From the NCBI RefSeq assembly GCF_032335695.1, contig NZ_JACTOJ010000023.1:10694-74693 (forward strand): 64,000 nucleotides of DNA, read 5' to 3'. Position 1 is the first letter of the stretch; every line of letters begins with the position of its first letter. The notes under the pieces were generated by a model. That model saw nothing but the letters and a program-made list of their open reading frames with translations, was not told where the DNA came from and ran no database searches. Positions 41,564-50,569 of this stretch are shown here, one piece after another. The stretch is from JACTOJ01 sp032335695 (lineage in GTDB: Bacteria; Bacillota; Clostridia; Clostridiales; Clostridiaceae). A program made the position numbers and the translations under genes.

Positions 41564-41675
41564 TTTCTACACCACCCTTGTATAACTCATTAATATAACT
41601 TATAAGACATTATTCATATCTATTTAGTAAGATTATATGTACATATGCTGCCTTATTTGTACAGCTTTTTAGCTG

Positions 41676-42431
41676 TTATAATAATAGAGCAGTAATAATT
41701 ACGATGACTGTACTTAACAATGTACCCAGCAAATAATATTCTGCAAAATCTTTTTCCTTAGATATTCTGTCGTATCTTGCTATGGACTTTGCTGTAAGTA
41801 CTAGTCCAACTGCTGAATACTGACCAATAGAGATAAATATCAGCATAATAATTCTTTCAACTGTGCCTATAAATCTTCCTGCATTATAATCCTTTTTCAC
41901 CAAATCCTCTTTAGTCCCTGGCTTATAAACTCCCAGTAATTTAAATATAGTTATGTTTGCCGGCTTATGGATAATTAATAATGCGGCTGCCATGGATACT
42001 AAGGATATTCCTGACACTCCAATAATTTTAAAGAATTGAGAAACACCACTAGAAACGCTGATTGTGCCGTCTTGAAGTACAAACAAATATGCAATAATCA
42101 CTATAGAAGTAACATGTAATGCTTGATCTAAAACAAATATGTTTCTTTCCTTAAGAGGCATTAGTTTCTTATTCTTCTTTAATATATAAATTTCAGCAAA
42201 CTTACCAACATCAATAATGGCATGTAAAATAGCTTGTACAGTTCCGAATACAACTACCTTCAGTGACATGATAGGCACTAAAGCAATCATTACGGCTGCC
42301 CAATAGCATAAGCAGTGAAACAACAGCCATTTTATGCTGTATTCCTTTTTATCTGCCATACTCTGATTCTGAAGATAAAAATCTCCGATTATATGTGCCA
42401 AAAGGAGCAATATGAAATATTCTTTAAACAT
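41676..42431 (-). CDS. DUF3307 membrane protein, partner of SatD
   Basis: A 251-residue multi-helix protein. The N-terminal half carries the DUF3307 signature LLAHIIGDFYLQNQSMADKK and HAIIDVGKFAEIYI (His/Asp residues in or near membrane helices), followed by about four more helices. It overlaps the satD stop by 8 bases (ATGTTTAA), with AAGGAG in front, so translation is coupled. The polar His/Asp residues in the first helices suggest metal binding or an intramembrane catalytic centre; this is inference. Role unknown. Confidence 0.83.
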   Translation of the reverse strand: MFKEYFILLLLAHIIGDFYLQNQSMADKKEYSIKWLLFHCLCYWAAVMIALVPIMSLKVVVFGTVQAILHAIIDVGKFAEIYILKKNKKLMPLKERNIFVLDQALHVTSIVIIAYLFVLQDGTISVSSGVSQFFKIIGVSGISLVSMAAALLIIHKPANITIFKLLGVYKPGTKEDLVKKDYNAGRFIGTVERIIMLIFISIGQYSAVGLVLTAKSIARYDRISKEKDFAEYYLLGTLLSTVIVIITALLL

Positions 42432-43110
42432 CTTTTCTCCTTATCTCTGCCAAAGCTTTCTCTATATTATCTAAAGCCTCTTTATAGGCATAGTATTTTC
42501 CGTTAGCTAGACTTTTTTGAACAGCTGGCTGCTTAATATTCAATCTTTCAGCCACCTTAGATTGGCTGTCTTCATGCTCCATCATGTTCCAAATTATTTC
42601 ACGCTGCCTTTCACTCCAGGATTCCTTAATTACTGTCATTAAGGACAATATGGTGTTTATCATAATTGCAGCTGCCTGGTTTTCTCCCTCCACTTCAAAT
42701 CTTATATCCGATGCATTACTTTGTTTCCTCTTTTCTTTTTCCTTTAAATATTCAATGGCTTTTCTCGCATTGTAATACCCCGGTCCATCCGCTCCGATAG
42801 CCATATCCTTGTTTATATCAGTAGTTATAGCCCCTACTCCTACTCCAAATCTAAGTTTAACTGGATACATTTTTCTTTCAATATCAGATATGATTTGCAG
42901 AGTATGCTCTCCATTATGCAGCAACCCTTGAAATTCATCCCCCAAGGTGATTATAAATTTTGAAGCTATATCTTCTTCATACTTGCCGTTTATTTCATTT
43001 AATATTTTATTAAACTTTTCCTGTACTTCTTTTCTGTTTTCAATTTTCTTAGATTCTTTCATATCTCCAATTATAGCAATATATGGATGATAATTAAATA
43101 AAAAAAACAT
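42424..43110 (-). CDS. SatD-family regulator-like protein
   Basis: A 228-residue protein; ATG 43110 behind GGGAGG is preferred to an earlier ATG. Residues 1-150 carry the SatD pattern: YIAIIGDMKESK, IITLGDEFQGLLHNGE, LRFGVGVGAITTDI and GADGPGYYNARKA. These resemble the palm fold of nucleotidyl cyclases (alternating strands with GDEF-like acidic turn), an inference from pattern. Residues about 165-228 are an HTH (SERQREIIWNMMEHEDSQSK, RLNIKQPAVQKSLA). So it looks like a sensor-type domain fused to DNA binding, coupled to the DUF3307 membrane protein. Confidence 0.8.
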   Translation of the reverse strand: MFFLFNYHPYIAIIGDMKESKKIENRKEVQEKFNKILNEINGKYEEDIASKFIITLGDEFQGLLHNGEHTLQIISDIERKMYPVKLRFGVGVGAITTDINKDMAIGADGPGYYNARKAIEYLKEKEKRKQSNASDIRFEVEGENQAAAIMINTILSLMTVIKESWSERQREIIWNMMEHEDSQSKVAERLNIKQPAVQKSLANGKYYAYKEALDNIEKALAEIRRKDV

Positions 43111-43155
43111 ATTAAGCCTCCCTATTTTAATAAAAAAGCACAACCTGATAAAAAT

Positions 43156-43184
43156 ATTATATAACCTTATAGATGAATAATCAA
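43156..43184 (-). promoter_or_regulatory. Promoter of satD-DUF3307
   Basis: Minus-strand TTGATT (43184-43179), 17-bp spacer, TATAAT (43161-43156). Confidence 0.65.
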
Positions 43185-43198
43185 TATTTATTGACTAC

Positions 43199-43227
43199 AT
43201 GGGTTATAATTAGGTATTATAACCCAT
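43199..43227. promoter_or_regulatory. 12-bp perfect inverted repeat upstream of the satD promoter
   Basis: ATGGGTTATAAT and ATTATAACCCAT are exact reverse complements separated by 5 bp. The centre lies about 29 bp upstream of the satD -35. Position suits an activator or upstream operator, possibly for SatD itself. It is not followed by a good T-run on either strand. Confidence 0.6.
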
Positions 43228-43323
43228 CTTTTAATCAATAATTTTCTCTTACTTATTCATGAGTTTAATACTTATTTTATCATATTTTGCTAAGAAGGTA
43301 AAAAATAAACCGGCTTTAAAAGC

Positions 43324-43366
43324 AATAAAAATGCTGCCATATGCTTTACACCTAGCAGCATTTTCA
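43324..43366 (-). terminator. Intrinsic terminator after the ferredoxin gene
   Basis: AATGCTGC / GCAGCATT stem on the minus strand followed by TTTTATT. Confidence 0.7.
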
Positions 43367-43369
43367 AAT

Positions 43370-43558
43370 TTATTCTGCTGTTATTGCTCCAACAGGACAG
43401 GAACTAGCAGCATCTTGAACTTCAGAAACCTTAGAAGCTAAAATTTCTGCCTCTACCGCCTGGGCCTTTCCATCATCGTCCATGAAAAAAACTTCTGAGC
43501 AAACCGATTCACATAGTCCGCAACCAATGCAAGCATCCTTATCAACGTAAGCCTTCAT
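43370..43558 (-). CDS. Single [4Fe-4S] ferredoxin
   Basis: A 62-residue ferredoxin: YVDKDACIGCGLCESVC supplies three ligands and SSCPVGAITAE the fourth. The second cluster of clostridial 2[4Fe-4S] ferredoxins is missing, and the middle is acidic (FFMDDDGKAQAVEAE), so it is of the monocluster type. ATG follows TTGGAGGCG. Likely a low-potential electron carrier; the partner is not evident, but the divergent hemerythrin gene may share the control region. Confidence 0.93.
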   Translation of the reverse strand: MKAYVDKDACIGCGLCESVCSEVFFMDDDGKAQAVEAEILASKVSEVQDAASSCPVGAITAE

Positions 43559-43650
43559 AATAACGCCTCCAATATATTTATTTAATCCCAGAATAAATGG
43601 ATTTGATTTATTTCACATCTGTATTGTACCAAAATTATTTTTACTAATCA

Positions 43651-43664
43651 GTGATTCAAATCAC
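43651..43664. promoter_or_regulatory. Crp/Fnr-like palindrome upstream of the hemerythrin gene
   Basis: GTGATTCAAATCAC, a near-perfect 14-bp palindrome resembling Crp/Fnr/HcpR sites, lies between the divergent ferredoxin and DUF438-hemerythrin genes. A Crp/Fnr-like regulator exists in the window at 33785-34369, but any link is speculative. Confidence 0.45.
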
Positions 43665-43739
43665 ATTAATTATAACCTTTAAGTAGTAAAATCAACTCAT
43701 AGATTAACCAGTTTAAACAAATTTACAGGAGGTATTTTT

Positions 43740-44504
43740 ATGTATTTAGTTAATGAAGATCGAATTGAAAAACTTACAGCTATTCTCAAAAAGCTTAATG
43801 ACAATGTGGTAACGGAAGAAGTAAGAGGAGAAGCTCTTAATATAGTTGCAAACATTGATCCTATTGAATTATCTGTGGCAGAGCAGAGACTTATAGAACA
43901 AGGTATGGACCCACAGGAATTAAGAAACCTTTGTGACATACACATGGAAGTGTTAAGTGATGAATTAGTAAAGCTTAAAAAGAAGATAGAACCAGGACAT
44001 ATGTTGGATACCCTAATTATTGAGCATGATAAAATAAAAGAGTTTTTAATGGAATTGGAAGAGTTAAACAAGGTTATTCAAGCATTAGATAGTTATAGTG
44101 AAAATCCAGACTTATTCAAAAAATTAGAAAACTTAGCTATCAATATTCTTGATGCTGAAAAACATCATAAGCGTGAAGAGGATGTGCTATTCCCAGAGCT
44201 GGAAAAGAGAAACATCACAGGTCCAACAAGAATCATGAGAATGGAACATGACGATTTAAGAAAGAGGAAACGAATGCTTAAAGAAACTGCACATGCGGCT
44301 GCAAACATGGATTTTAGTGAATGCAAGATAAAAGTAGATGAATTAGCTAAATATATTGTATTTCATCTAAGAGACCATATTTATAAGGAAAACTATATAC
44401 TTTATCCTACAGCCATGGATGCCTTAAAGGATAAAGCATTATGGGAAGAAATGAAGCACAAGAGTGATGAGATAGGCTATTGTCCTTTCACTCCAGGAAA
44501 GTAA
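43740..44504 (+). CDS. DUF438-hemerythrin (HHE) protein
   Basis: A 254-residue protein. An N-terminal DUF438 domain (about 1-80, LTAILKKLNDNVVTEEVRG, DPIELSVAEQRLIEQGM) is followed by a hemerythrin HHE cation-binding domain with LIIEHDKIKEF, EKHHKREEDVLFPEL, MEHDDLRKRK and HLRDHIYKENYILYP, so all His/Glu di-iron ligand positions are present. Relatives contribute to nitric oxide or oxygen resistance in anaerobes. Strong site CAGGAGG. A Crp/Fnr-like palindrome lies upstream. A PAS domain found in longer relatives is absent. Confidence 0.9.
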   Translation: MYLVNEDRIEKLTAILKKLNDNVVTEEVRGEALNIVANIDPIELSVAEQRLIEQGMDPQELRNLCDIHMEVLSDELVKLKKKIEPGHMLDTLIIEHDKIKEFLMELEELNKVIQALDSYSENPDLFKKLENLAINILDAEKHHKREEDVLFPELEKRNITGPTRIMRMEHDDLRKRKRMLKETAHAAANMDFSECKIKVDELAKYIVFHLRDHIYKENYILYPTAMDALKDKALWEEMKHKSDEIGYCPFTPGK

Positions 44505-44513
44505 CAAAAGTTA

Positions 44514-44552
44514 AAGGTGCTGTGGCATTTTGAGCCTTCAGCACCATTTTTA
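44514..44552 (+). terminator. Intrinsic terminator after the hemerythrin gene
   Basis: GGTGCTG (44516-44522) pairs with CAGCACC (44539-44545), then ATTTTTATT. Confidence 0.8.
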
Positions 44553-44753
44553 TTCCTCACAGTCATAAATAAAACCCTTAATTCTTTTATAGACTAAATG
44601 GGTAATGTTTAGCACTTAACGATACTTTGATATTTTTAATTATTTAACATATAATTAAATTATGCTAGAATTCTTTTCTTATCTATTACATAGAAAAAAG
44701 TATTTTGCACAAATATAATAATATTAATAAAAATTATTACACGAGGTGAAGAA

Positions 44754-45749
44754 ATGGGAAAGATAGTAACAATAGGAGAAATGATGCTTAGACTCTCCCC
44801 TGCAGGATATGATAGATTCTCTCAAGCTAAGCAGTTCAATGCATTTTATGGTGGAAGTGAAGCAAATGTAGCAGTTTCGCTTGCTGTATTCGGAAAAGAA
44901 ACAAGTTATGTAACTAAGCTTCCAGCCAATGACATAGGCCAATGTGCAATAAATGAATTAAGAAAATATGGAGTTGATACTAAGGACATAGTAAGAGGCG
45001 GAGACAGAATAGGTATTTATTTCAGCGAATATGGGGAATCTCAAAGACCAACTAAGTTTGTTTTCGATAGAAAAGGCTCTGCAATAGCAAACGCTAAAAG
45101 AGAAGATTTTGATTGGAATAAAATTTTTGAAGGAGCTGACTGGTTCCATTTTTCAGGAATAACTCCAGCTCTTTCAGAAGAATGTGCAAAAATAACTTTA
45201 GATGCAGTAAAAGCAGCTAAAGAAAAAGGCTTAACAATAAGCGTAGATTTAAACTTCAGAGCAACTCTATGGGAGAAAGAAGCCTTTAGCAAGGCAATAA
45301 GAGAGCTTCTACCTTATTGTGATGTATCTCTTGGAAGCCTTGATGAAGCACAAATGGCATTAGGCTTACCAGAAGACGACAAAGCAGACTGCAATGAAAT
45401 ACTTAAAAAGTTTGTGGAAAAATTCAATATGAAATATGCTACCATAATTTTAAGAAACAGATTTACAGCAGAAGATGTGGACTGGACGGCAGTACTTTAT
45501 GACGGAAAAGAATTTTATAATGCTAAGAAGTATGACATACATGTTATAGATAATATAGGCGGAGGAGATGCTTTTGCCGCATCGCTTATATATGCAATAA
45601 CAGCTGGATATTCAACTCAAGATATTATAGAATTTGCAACAGCTGGTTCATGCCTAAAATACAGCATGATGGGTGATGCTAATCTTTCAACCGTAGCTGA
45701 AGTTGAAAGCCTCATGTATGGTGATGCTACCGGTAAAGAAAAAAGATAA
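44754..45749 (+). CDS. kdgK: PfkB-family sugar kinase, KDG kinase type
   Basis: A 331-residue ribokinase-fold kinase: IGEMMLRLSP at the start, FYGGSEANVAVSLAVFG (sugar-binding GGxxxN), TISVDLNFRATLW, and the anion hole/catalytic base NIGGGDAFAASLIYA. The sequence style is that of 2-dehydro-3-deoxygluconate kinases (Entner-Doudoroff/pectin and hexuronate use). The second Gly in GGGD replaces the common GAGD but keeps the catalytic Asp. No aldolase or uronate genes are adjacent, so the exact sugar is not certain. ATG follows ACGAGGTGAAG. Confidence 0.85.
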   Translation: MGKIVTIGEMMLRLSPAGYDRFSQAKQFNAFYGGSEANVAVSLAVFGKETSYVTKLPANDIGQCAINELRKYGVDTKDIVRGGDRIGIYFSEYGESQRPTKFVFDRKGSAIANAKREDFDWNKIFEGADWFHFSGITPALSEECAKITLDAVKAAKEKGLTISVDLNFRATLWEKEAFSKAIRELLPYCDVSLGSLDEAQMALGLPEDDKADCNEILKKFVEKFNMKYATIILRNRFTAEDVDWTAVLYDGKEFYNAKKYDIHVIDNIGGGDAFAASLIYAITAGYSTQDIIEFATAGSCLKYSMMGDANLSTVAEVESLMYGDATGKEKR

Positions 45750-45850
45750 TATGTTAGAAAAGTGGCTCTTTGGGCCACGCCCCATTGGGGGACTATCCTA
45801 TCTATTTTACAATGTCATCTGCTCATTTAATTTTTTTATAAGTCTCTTCT

Positions 45851-46600
45851 TCACCCTAAGCAAATGTGCTCATTTATCTCACAAATTCGTTGAACAGTCC
45901 CATCTTTTATCAGATAGCCCTCTCCATATAAAGTCTGTACCCCATTCTCTACAAGAACATAACTTCCATCTACCAGAGCATAGAATTCTCGTCCATAACT
46001 ATCCGGATATGTGATATCTTCCATTACACGCTTTCCATCCAAAATATCATTTTTCACATCCTGATAATGTGGCACAAGCATTATGTTCGTAATTCCTAAA
46101 CCCGGTAGAAACCGCTGATACTTCGGATTCGTACTTTCCCCTTCTAGTTCTGGCTGTGCATATACAATTTCTGCACTGTTCATTGATCCAGCGCTAATTC
46201 CTATAAGAATTCCATCAAATTGTTTCAACGCTTCCTTTAAATGAATTTTATGAAAAAAATCATTTTGGGTTGGCACATGACCTCCTGACAAAATAACAAC
46301 ATCATATTTAGAAATTTTCTGTACAATTTCCTTATTACGATTATCACATACATCAAACTTCGTTACGGATAAGCCGCTCATTGGAAAGGATTGCTGAAAA
46401 ATATTTTTAATACTATCATTAATCTCTGGGTTATCTGGAGATGAACAAACAATAAGTCCCCTAGAATTTTCTTTCCAATGTAATCGTAAATTGTGTAGGA
46501 AGCCATTATCGGTATTCAGGCTGGTAGGAAGTCTTTGCCCATCTACTTTATATTGTCCTCCTGGATCGCTTACTAAATATGCTACCATTTTCTTTTTCAT
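45851..46600 (-). CDS. Peptidase S51-like (dipeptidase E/cyanophycinase) protein
   Basis: A 249-residue protein with the class I glutamine amidotransferase-like fold. The nucleophile elbow GISAGSMNSAEI contains Ser instead of Cys, placing it in the S51 family (Ser nucleophile), and LSGGHVPTQN and LVPHYQDVKNDI give the other conserved positions. S51 enzymes cleave Asp-X dipeptides or cyanophycin. ATG 46600 (AAGGAG, 9 bp) is preferred to an ATG two codons upstream. It precedes nothing obvious on its strand; the MATE gene upstream ends 26 bp away. Confidence 0.83.
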   Translation of the reverse strand: MKKKMVAYLVSDPGGQYKVDGQRLPTSLNTDNGFLHNLRLHWKENSRGLIVCSSPDNPEINDSIKNIFQQSFPMSGLSVTKFDVCDNRNKEIVQKISKYDVVILSGGHVPTQNDFFHKIHLKEALKQFDGILIGISAGSMNSAEIVYAQPELEGESTNPKYQRFLPGLGITNIMLVPHYQDVKNDILDGKRVMEDITYPDSYGREFYALVDGSYVLVENGVQTLYGEGYLIKDGTVQRICEINEHICLG

Positions 46601-46626
46601 TAACATTATCTCCTTATTATTTAATT

Positions 46627-48015
46627 CTACAAAGCAATTTTTTTCTCCATTAGTTCAACATTTTTATCTAACATTTTCTTAAATTGAACTTTAAATGTAA
46701 TCACAGTTACAGTAGTTGCTATTAAATCTGATACAGGCTCTGCGAAAAATACGGCAAAAACCTTATCTGAAAAGAAATTAGGTAAAATATATATAAGTGG
46801 AATAAGCAAGATTACTTTACGTAATAATGCAAGAAATATAGACCATTTTGCTTGTCCAACTGCTATAAAAGTTTGTTGGCAGGCAGACTGAGCTCCTAAT
46901 ATAAAAGAAGTTGCCATATAAATTTTTATAGCCCATATACCTGTTTTTAAAAATTTTGGATCACTATTAAATATGGAAATAAATATTCCTGGCTTTAACA
47001 TTATGCATAACCAATATACAGAAGTAACTCCTAGAGAACAGCTTATTAGAAGCTTAAAGGTTTTCTTTACACGTTCATTATTCTTAGCCCCATAATTATA
47101 ACTGACAATTGGTTGTGCACCTTGGGTTAAGCCTGTTGTCAGAGTAAAGGCTATTTGCAATAAACTAAATAAAATTGTCATAGAACCTACCGCTATATCG
47201 CCGCCATATTTTTGCAGCGAGGAATTAAAGGCAACATTTAAAAGGCTCTCTGTACTTTGCATAACAAAAGGAGATACCCCCAAAAGAATCACAGGCGCTA
47301 TTACAGACTTCTCTATTTTTATATTTTTTTTATGTATTTTAAGTTTTGTTTTATTTCCAAATAAAAATTTTAATACCCATATAGCTGAAATAGCTTGGGA
47401 TATAATATTTGCAAGAGCTGCTCCCTTTACTCCCATTCCAAAAAGGAATATGAAAATAGGATCTAGTATTACGCTTAAACCAGCTCCTATAACAACTGAC
47501 AGCATACTAATTTTAGAAAAGCCCTGAGTTGAAATAAAAGGATTCATGCCCAAAGTAATTTGCACAAATATTGTTCCCATAACATAGGTATTTAAAAAGC
47601 TTAGCGCATAGGGCAGGGTTTCTGCGCTGGCACCAAAAGCCAGTAACAGGCTCTTACCCAAAAGTAAAAATATTATCGTTAAGGTTATAGAAATTGCAAT
47701 GATAGCTATGAAGCAATTTCCAAGAATTTTTTCAGCTTCCTCATATTTATTTTCTCCCATTCTTATAGCGGCCCTTGGCGCTCCACCCATTCCAATTAAT
47801 GCGCTAAAAGCTGCAATAACCATAGTAACAGGAAAGGTTAATCCTACCCCTGTCAAGGCATGCACTCCAATTCCCGGAATGTGACCTATGTAAATACGAT
47901 CCACAATATTGTAAAGCATATTAACTAATTGAGCTATAATAGCTGGCGCTGATAATTTAAATAATAATTTTCCTACATCCTCTGTTCCTAATTTACTAGT
48001 TGTATCTTTCTGCAT
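46627..48015 (-). CDS. MATE-family multidrug efflux transporter
   Basis: A 462-residue, 12-helix transporter of the NorM/DinF type: LLFKLSAPAIIAQLVNMLYN and RIYIGHIPG at the start, SALIGMGGAPRAAIRMGE, and TTGLTQGAQPIVSYNYGAKN in the second half. MATE proteins exchange cationic drugs for Na+ or H+. ATG 48015 follows AAGGAAG. The S51 peptidase gene follows 26 bp downstream and may be co-transcribed. The TetR gene at 48138 lies upstream on the same strand but appears to pair with the DHA2 gene. Confidence 0.92.
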   Translation of the reverse strand: MQKDTTSKLGTEDVGKLLFKLSAPAIIAQLVNMLYNIVDRIYIGHIPGIGVHALTGVGLTFPVTMVIAAFSALIGMGGAPRAAIRMGENKYEEAEKILGNCFIAIIAISITLTIIFLLLGKSLLLAFGASAETLPYALSFLNTYVMGTIFVQITLGMNPFISTQGFSKISMLSVVIGAGLSVILDPIFIFLFGMGVKGAALANIISQAISAIWVLKFLFGNKTKLKIHKKNIKIEKSVIAPVILLGVSPFVMQSTESLLNVAFNSSLQKYGGDIAVGSMTILFSLLQIAFTLTTGLTQGAQPIVSYNYGAKNNERVKKTFKLLISCSLGVTSVYWLCIMLKPGIFISIFNSDPKFLKTGIWAIKIYMATSFILGAQSACQQTFIAVGQAKWSIFLALLRKVILLIPLIYILPNFFSDKVFAVFFAEPVSDLIATTVTVITFKVQFKKMLDKNVELMEKKIAL

Positions 48016-48137
48016 ATAAAATCTTCCTTAGCGAATCCGTACTGGTATTCCCTTTCCTTCATTTTCATTGTTCAATTCCCTTAACAGCTCTTTATGTACT
48101 ACTGTTGTTTTATTGACATCTATTTTGATAAATAACA

Positions 48138-48737
48138 TCAATACTTAAATACAGGAAGTAGTATTTCATCAACCAATCGTATCAAATTTCTTTCATCAAC
48201 TTCATTTTCATGAAAAATATTTTCCATACGTATCAAATCAAAAGGCAATATGAGTGTATCATCACTTACTTCTTTTATTTTTTCGCCCCGACCTTTTGCA
48301 AAATTCAATAATTTCTTCATGATTAAAATATCTTTTTCTATTGCCAACAACTTTATAGCATCTATTTTTTTATTGTTTTGCCCCATTTCAAATAAGAATG
48401 CATTCATAATTTCTGAACCTATCTCATCATAAATCATCTGATATAATGTTAAAAACTGGAATAGATCTCCTCTGAGGCTGCCCGTATCTTGAATTTTATC
48501 AATCAAATCTCCATTCAAGGCAAGTTTAGATCTATATTCCTTGATTTCCTTAATCAGCTCAAAGGCTGTTGGCCATCGGCGATATAATACCGTTCGACTG
48601 GTTTTAGCTCTATTAGCAATTTGCTGAAATGTAAGATTTTCATAGCCTACTTCTTTGATAAGATCTACTGTAACATCATATATACTTACCATTAATGCAT
48701 CGCCACGTCTTCGGGTATTCTTATCAGATTCGCTCAT
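48138..48737 (-). CDS. TetR-family repressor
   Basis: A 199-residue protein starting at ATG 48737 (TAGGAGATG upstream). HTH about residues 20-65: VDLIKEVGYENLTFQQIANR then KTSRTVLYRRWPTAFELI, with the YRRWP variant common in TetR_C_33-type regulators. The C-terminal ligand domain ends at LPVFKY. It is divergent from the DHA2 pump at 48884, with palindromes at 48798-48820 and 48852-48866 as likely operators. Its own downstream gene is the MATE pump, which may also be in its regulon. Confidence 0.9.
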   Translation of the reverse strand: MSESDKNTRRRGDALMVSIYDVTVDLIKEVGYENLTFQQIANRAKTSRTVLYRRWPTAFELIKEIKEYRSKLALNGDLIDKIQDTGSLRGDLFQFLTLYQMIYDEIGSEIMNAFLFEMGQNNKKIDAIKLLAIEKDILIMKKLLNFAKGRGEKIKEVSDDTLILPFDLIRMENIFHENEVDERNLIRLVDEILLPVFKY

Positions 48738-48797
48738 CAATTAACATCTCCTACTTATAAGACTCTAATAATGATTATAACATGTTTTTTTAAAAAT

Positions 48798-48866
48798 ATA
48801 AGATACATATTGCATCTTATATTCAAAAGATGTATAATCGACTAGAAATAAGATACAGTGTGTATC
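48798..48866. promoter_or_regulatory. TetR operators and DHA2 pump promoter
   Basis: ATAAGATACATATTGCATCT (start of a 23-bp imperfect palindrome, 48798-48820) covers the -35 TTGCAT (48810-48815). The -10 TATAAT lies at 48833-48838 with a 17-bp spacer. GATACAGTGTGTATC (48852-48866) is a second, exact palindrome downstream. Both contain GATAC half-sites, so one TetR dimer per site is expected to block the pump promoter. Confidence 0.7.
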
Positions 48867-48883
48867 GTAAAGGAGATGCTATT

Positions 48884-50302
48884 ATGGATACCGAAAAAAT
48901 TCCCAAAAACATTATTGTTATTTCTCTAATTTTAGTACTTGGTGCTCTTCCTCCCATGCTAGATGCCACAATTATCAATATCGCAGTTGATGATTTAGCC
49001 AAATTATTTTCAACCACTTTTGAAATCATACAATGGGTAGTTACTGGATACACCTTAGCATTAGGTATAGCTGTTCCATTTTCAGGATGGCTGGTAAAAA
49101 AATATGATGGCAAGAAAATATTCATGAGTGCGTTAGGGCTCTTTTTAATATCCTCCCTGCTTTGCGGTTTTGCTTTTAATATTCAAAGCCTAATTGCTTG
49201 TAGAATCCTTCAAGGCTTTGCTTCTGGTCTCTTGATTCCAACATTAACTACTATGATAGTTAGCTCAGCAGGATCAAATAACCTTGGACGATTGATGTCT
49301 ATTGTTGGAATCTCAATTGTTTTCGGTCCAATTATTGGACCCATTATTGGAGGATTAATCTTAAAATATCTAACCTGGCACTGGTTATTTTTTGTTAACC
49401 TTCCAATAGGAATTATTGCATTGCTACTTATATTTTGGAAACTTCCCAATTTTCGAGCCACTGAAACAAATGCTAAAATGGATTTGTTCGGAATTCTCAT
49501 ATTGGGGTTAACCTCTGGAATGTTTATTTTCGGAGTTACTAAAATCAAAAGCTCCAGCAATTCTGCCACAGGAGCTATAGCAATTATTATAGGTGCTGCT
49601 TCCTTGCTAATTTACGTGATTTATGCTTCTAGAATAAAAGAAAAAGCATTAATTCCTTTAAAACTGTTTCATTCAATAAATTTTTCAGCTTCTTTTATCT
49701 CATTATTTTTAGCAGGGTTTGCCACCAATGGGCCAATGCTTCTGTTCCCTATATTTTTTCAGGATGTTCGAGGTCTAGATGTAATCACATCGGCACTCTG
49801 GCTTATTCCCCAAGGTGTGGGTATGCTAATGACCAGATCTTTTATTGGCAAAATGACTGATAAGATCGGGGCTCGTTTTGTAGTATTACCATCTATACTT
49901 ATCACAATCATCAGTACACTTCCATTTATTTTCTTTGATAATGGAACAAATCAATGGATAATATGGCTAGCCTTATTATTTCGAGGTATTGGAGTTGGTG
50001 GCGTAACTGTTCCCGTGATGAGCGATTCATATGTTGGACTTGAAAAATCACAAATTTCAGAAGCCAGCATTTCCACTAGAATTATACAAAATATTGGGGC
50101 AGCATTTGGATCTGCAATTCTTGCAACTGTTGTAAGTAATTCAATGATAGGAAAGAGTTTTACTGCAACAAATGTTTCCAGTTCCTTTCATGCTGGTTTT
50201 TTCACAAGTCTGATTTTTATGGTCATCAGTATAATACCAGCAATGTTTTTGACAAATAAAATACACTATAAGACTCAAAATAATACTATATCAAGGCAAT
50301 AG
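48884..50302 (+). CDS. DHA2-family (EmrB-like) multidrug efflux transporter
   Basis: A 472-residue, 14-helix MFS protein. ATG 48884 behind AAAGGAG is preferred to an ATG at 48830 that lies inside the operator region. DHA2 motifs: LPPMLDATIINIAVDDLA (helix 1), WLVKKYDGKKIF (motif A), SIVFGPIIGPIIGG (motif C), TWHWLFFVNLPIG. Divergent from TetR with operators between; typical drug-inducible pump. Confidence 0.92.
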   Translation: MDTEKIPKNIIVISLILVLGALPPMLDATIINIAVDDLAKLFSTTFEIIQWVVTGYTLALGIAVPFSGWLVKKYDGKKIFMSALGLFLISSLLCGFAFNIQSLIACRILQGFASGLLIPTLTTMIVSSAGSNNLGRLMSIVGISIVFGPIIGPIIGGLILKYLTWHWLFFVNLPIGIIALLLIFWKLPNFRATETNAKMDLFGILILGLTSGMFIFGVTKIKSSSNSATGAIAIIIGAASLLIYVIYASRIKEKALIPLKLFHSINFSASFISLFLAGFATNGPMLLFPIFFQDVRGLDVITSALWLIPQGVGMLMTRSFIGKMTDKIGARFVVLPSILITIISTLPFIFFDNGTNQWIIWLALLFRGIGVGGVTVPVMSDSYVGLEKSQISEASISTRIIQNIGAAFGSAILATVVSNSMIGKSFTATNVSSSFHAGFFTSLIFMVISIIPAMFLTNKIHYKTQNNTISRQ

Positions 50303-50350
50303 TATTTCTCATTTAAATGTTTCACATAGATTTAGATATATAAATTTATC

Positions 50351-50377
50351 TGTTTAATCTTTAAAAGTAGTATATGA
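50351..50377 (+). repeat. 27-bp direct repeat, copy 1
   Basis: TGTTTAATCTTTAAAAGTAG followed by TATATGA, identical to 51823-51849. The two copies bracket the IS605-like remnant, the Rpn pseudogene and a 68-codon frame. Confidence 0.85.
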
Positions 50378-50490
50378 GTGAACTATCACCACTTATAGAA
50401 GTTGATGGCGGCCTGGTCAATTACTACTACTGTAGCAAGTTTACCCACGCTATCTAGGTCGCTCCTGCCTCTCTAACACTATATTTTTTA
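50378..50490. mobile_element. IS605-like end remnant
   Basis: Shares GAACTAYCACCACTT and AGAAGTKGATGGC with 960-990. No transposase frame is present. The remaining gene-free bases up to 50569 show no further feature. Confidence 0.4.
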
Positions 50491-50569
50491 TTACATCCTT
50501 ACTATCTATCTTTTTTTGATTTTTACCAAATCCTTACTTAAATAAATTGTTCAATTTAGCAATATCCAC

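Noticed and set aside
45770..45800. GTGGC/GGCCAC and CCCC/GGGG hairpins after kdgK as a terminator
   Set aside because: Strong stems but no T-run, so a terminator call is not justified.
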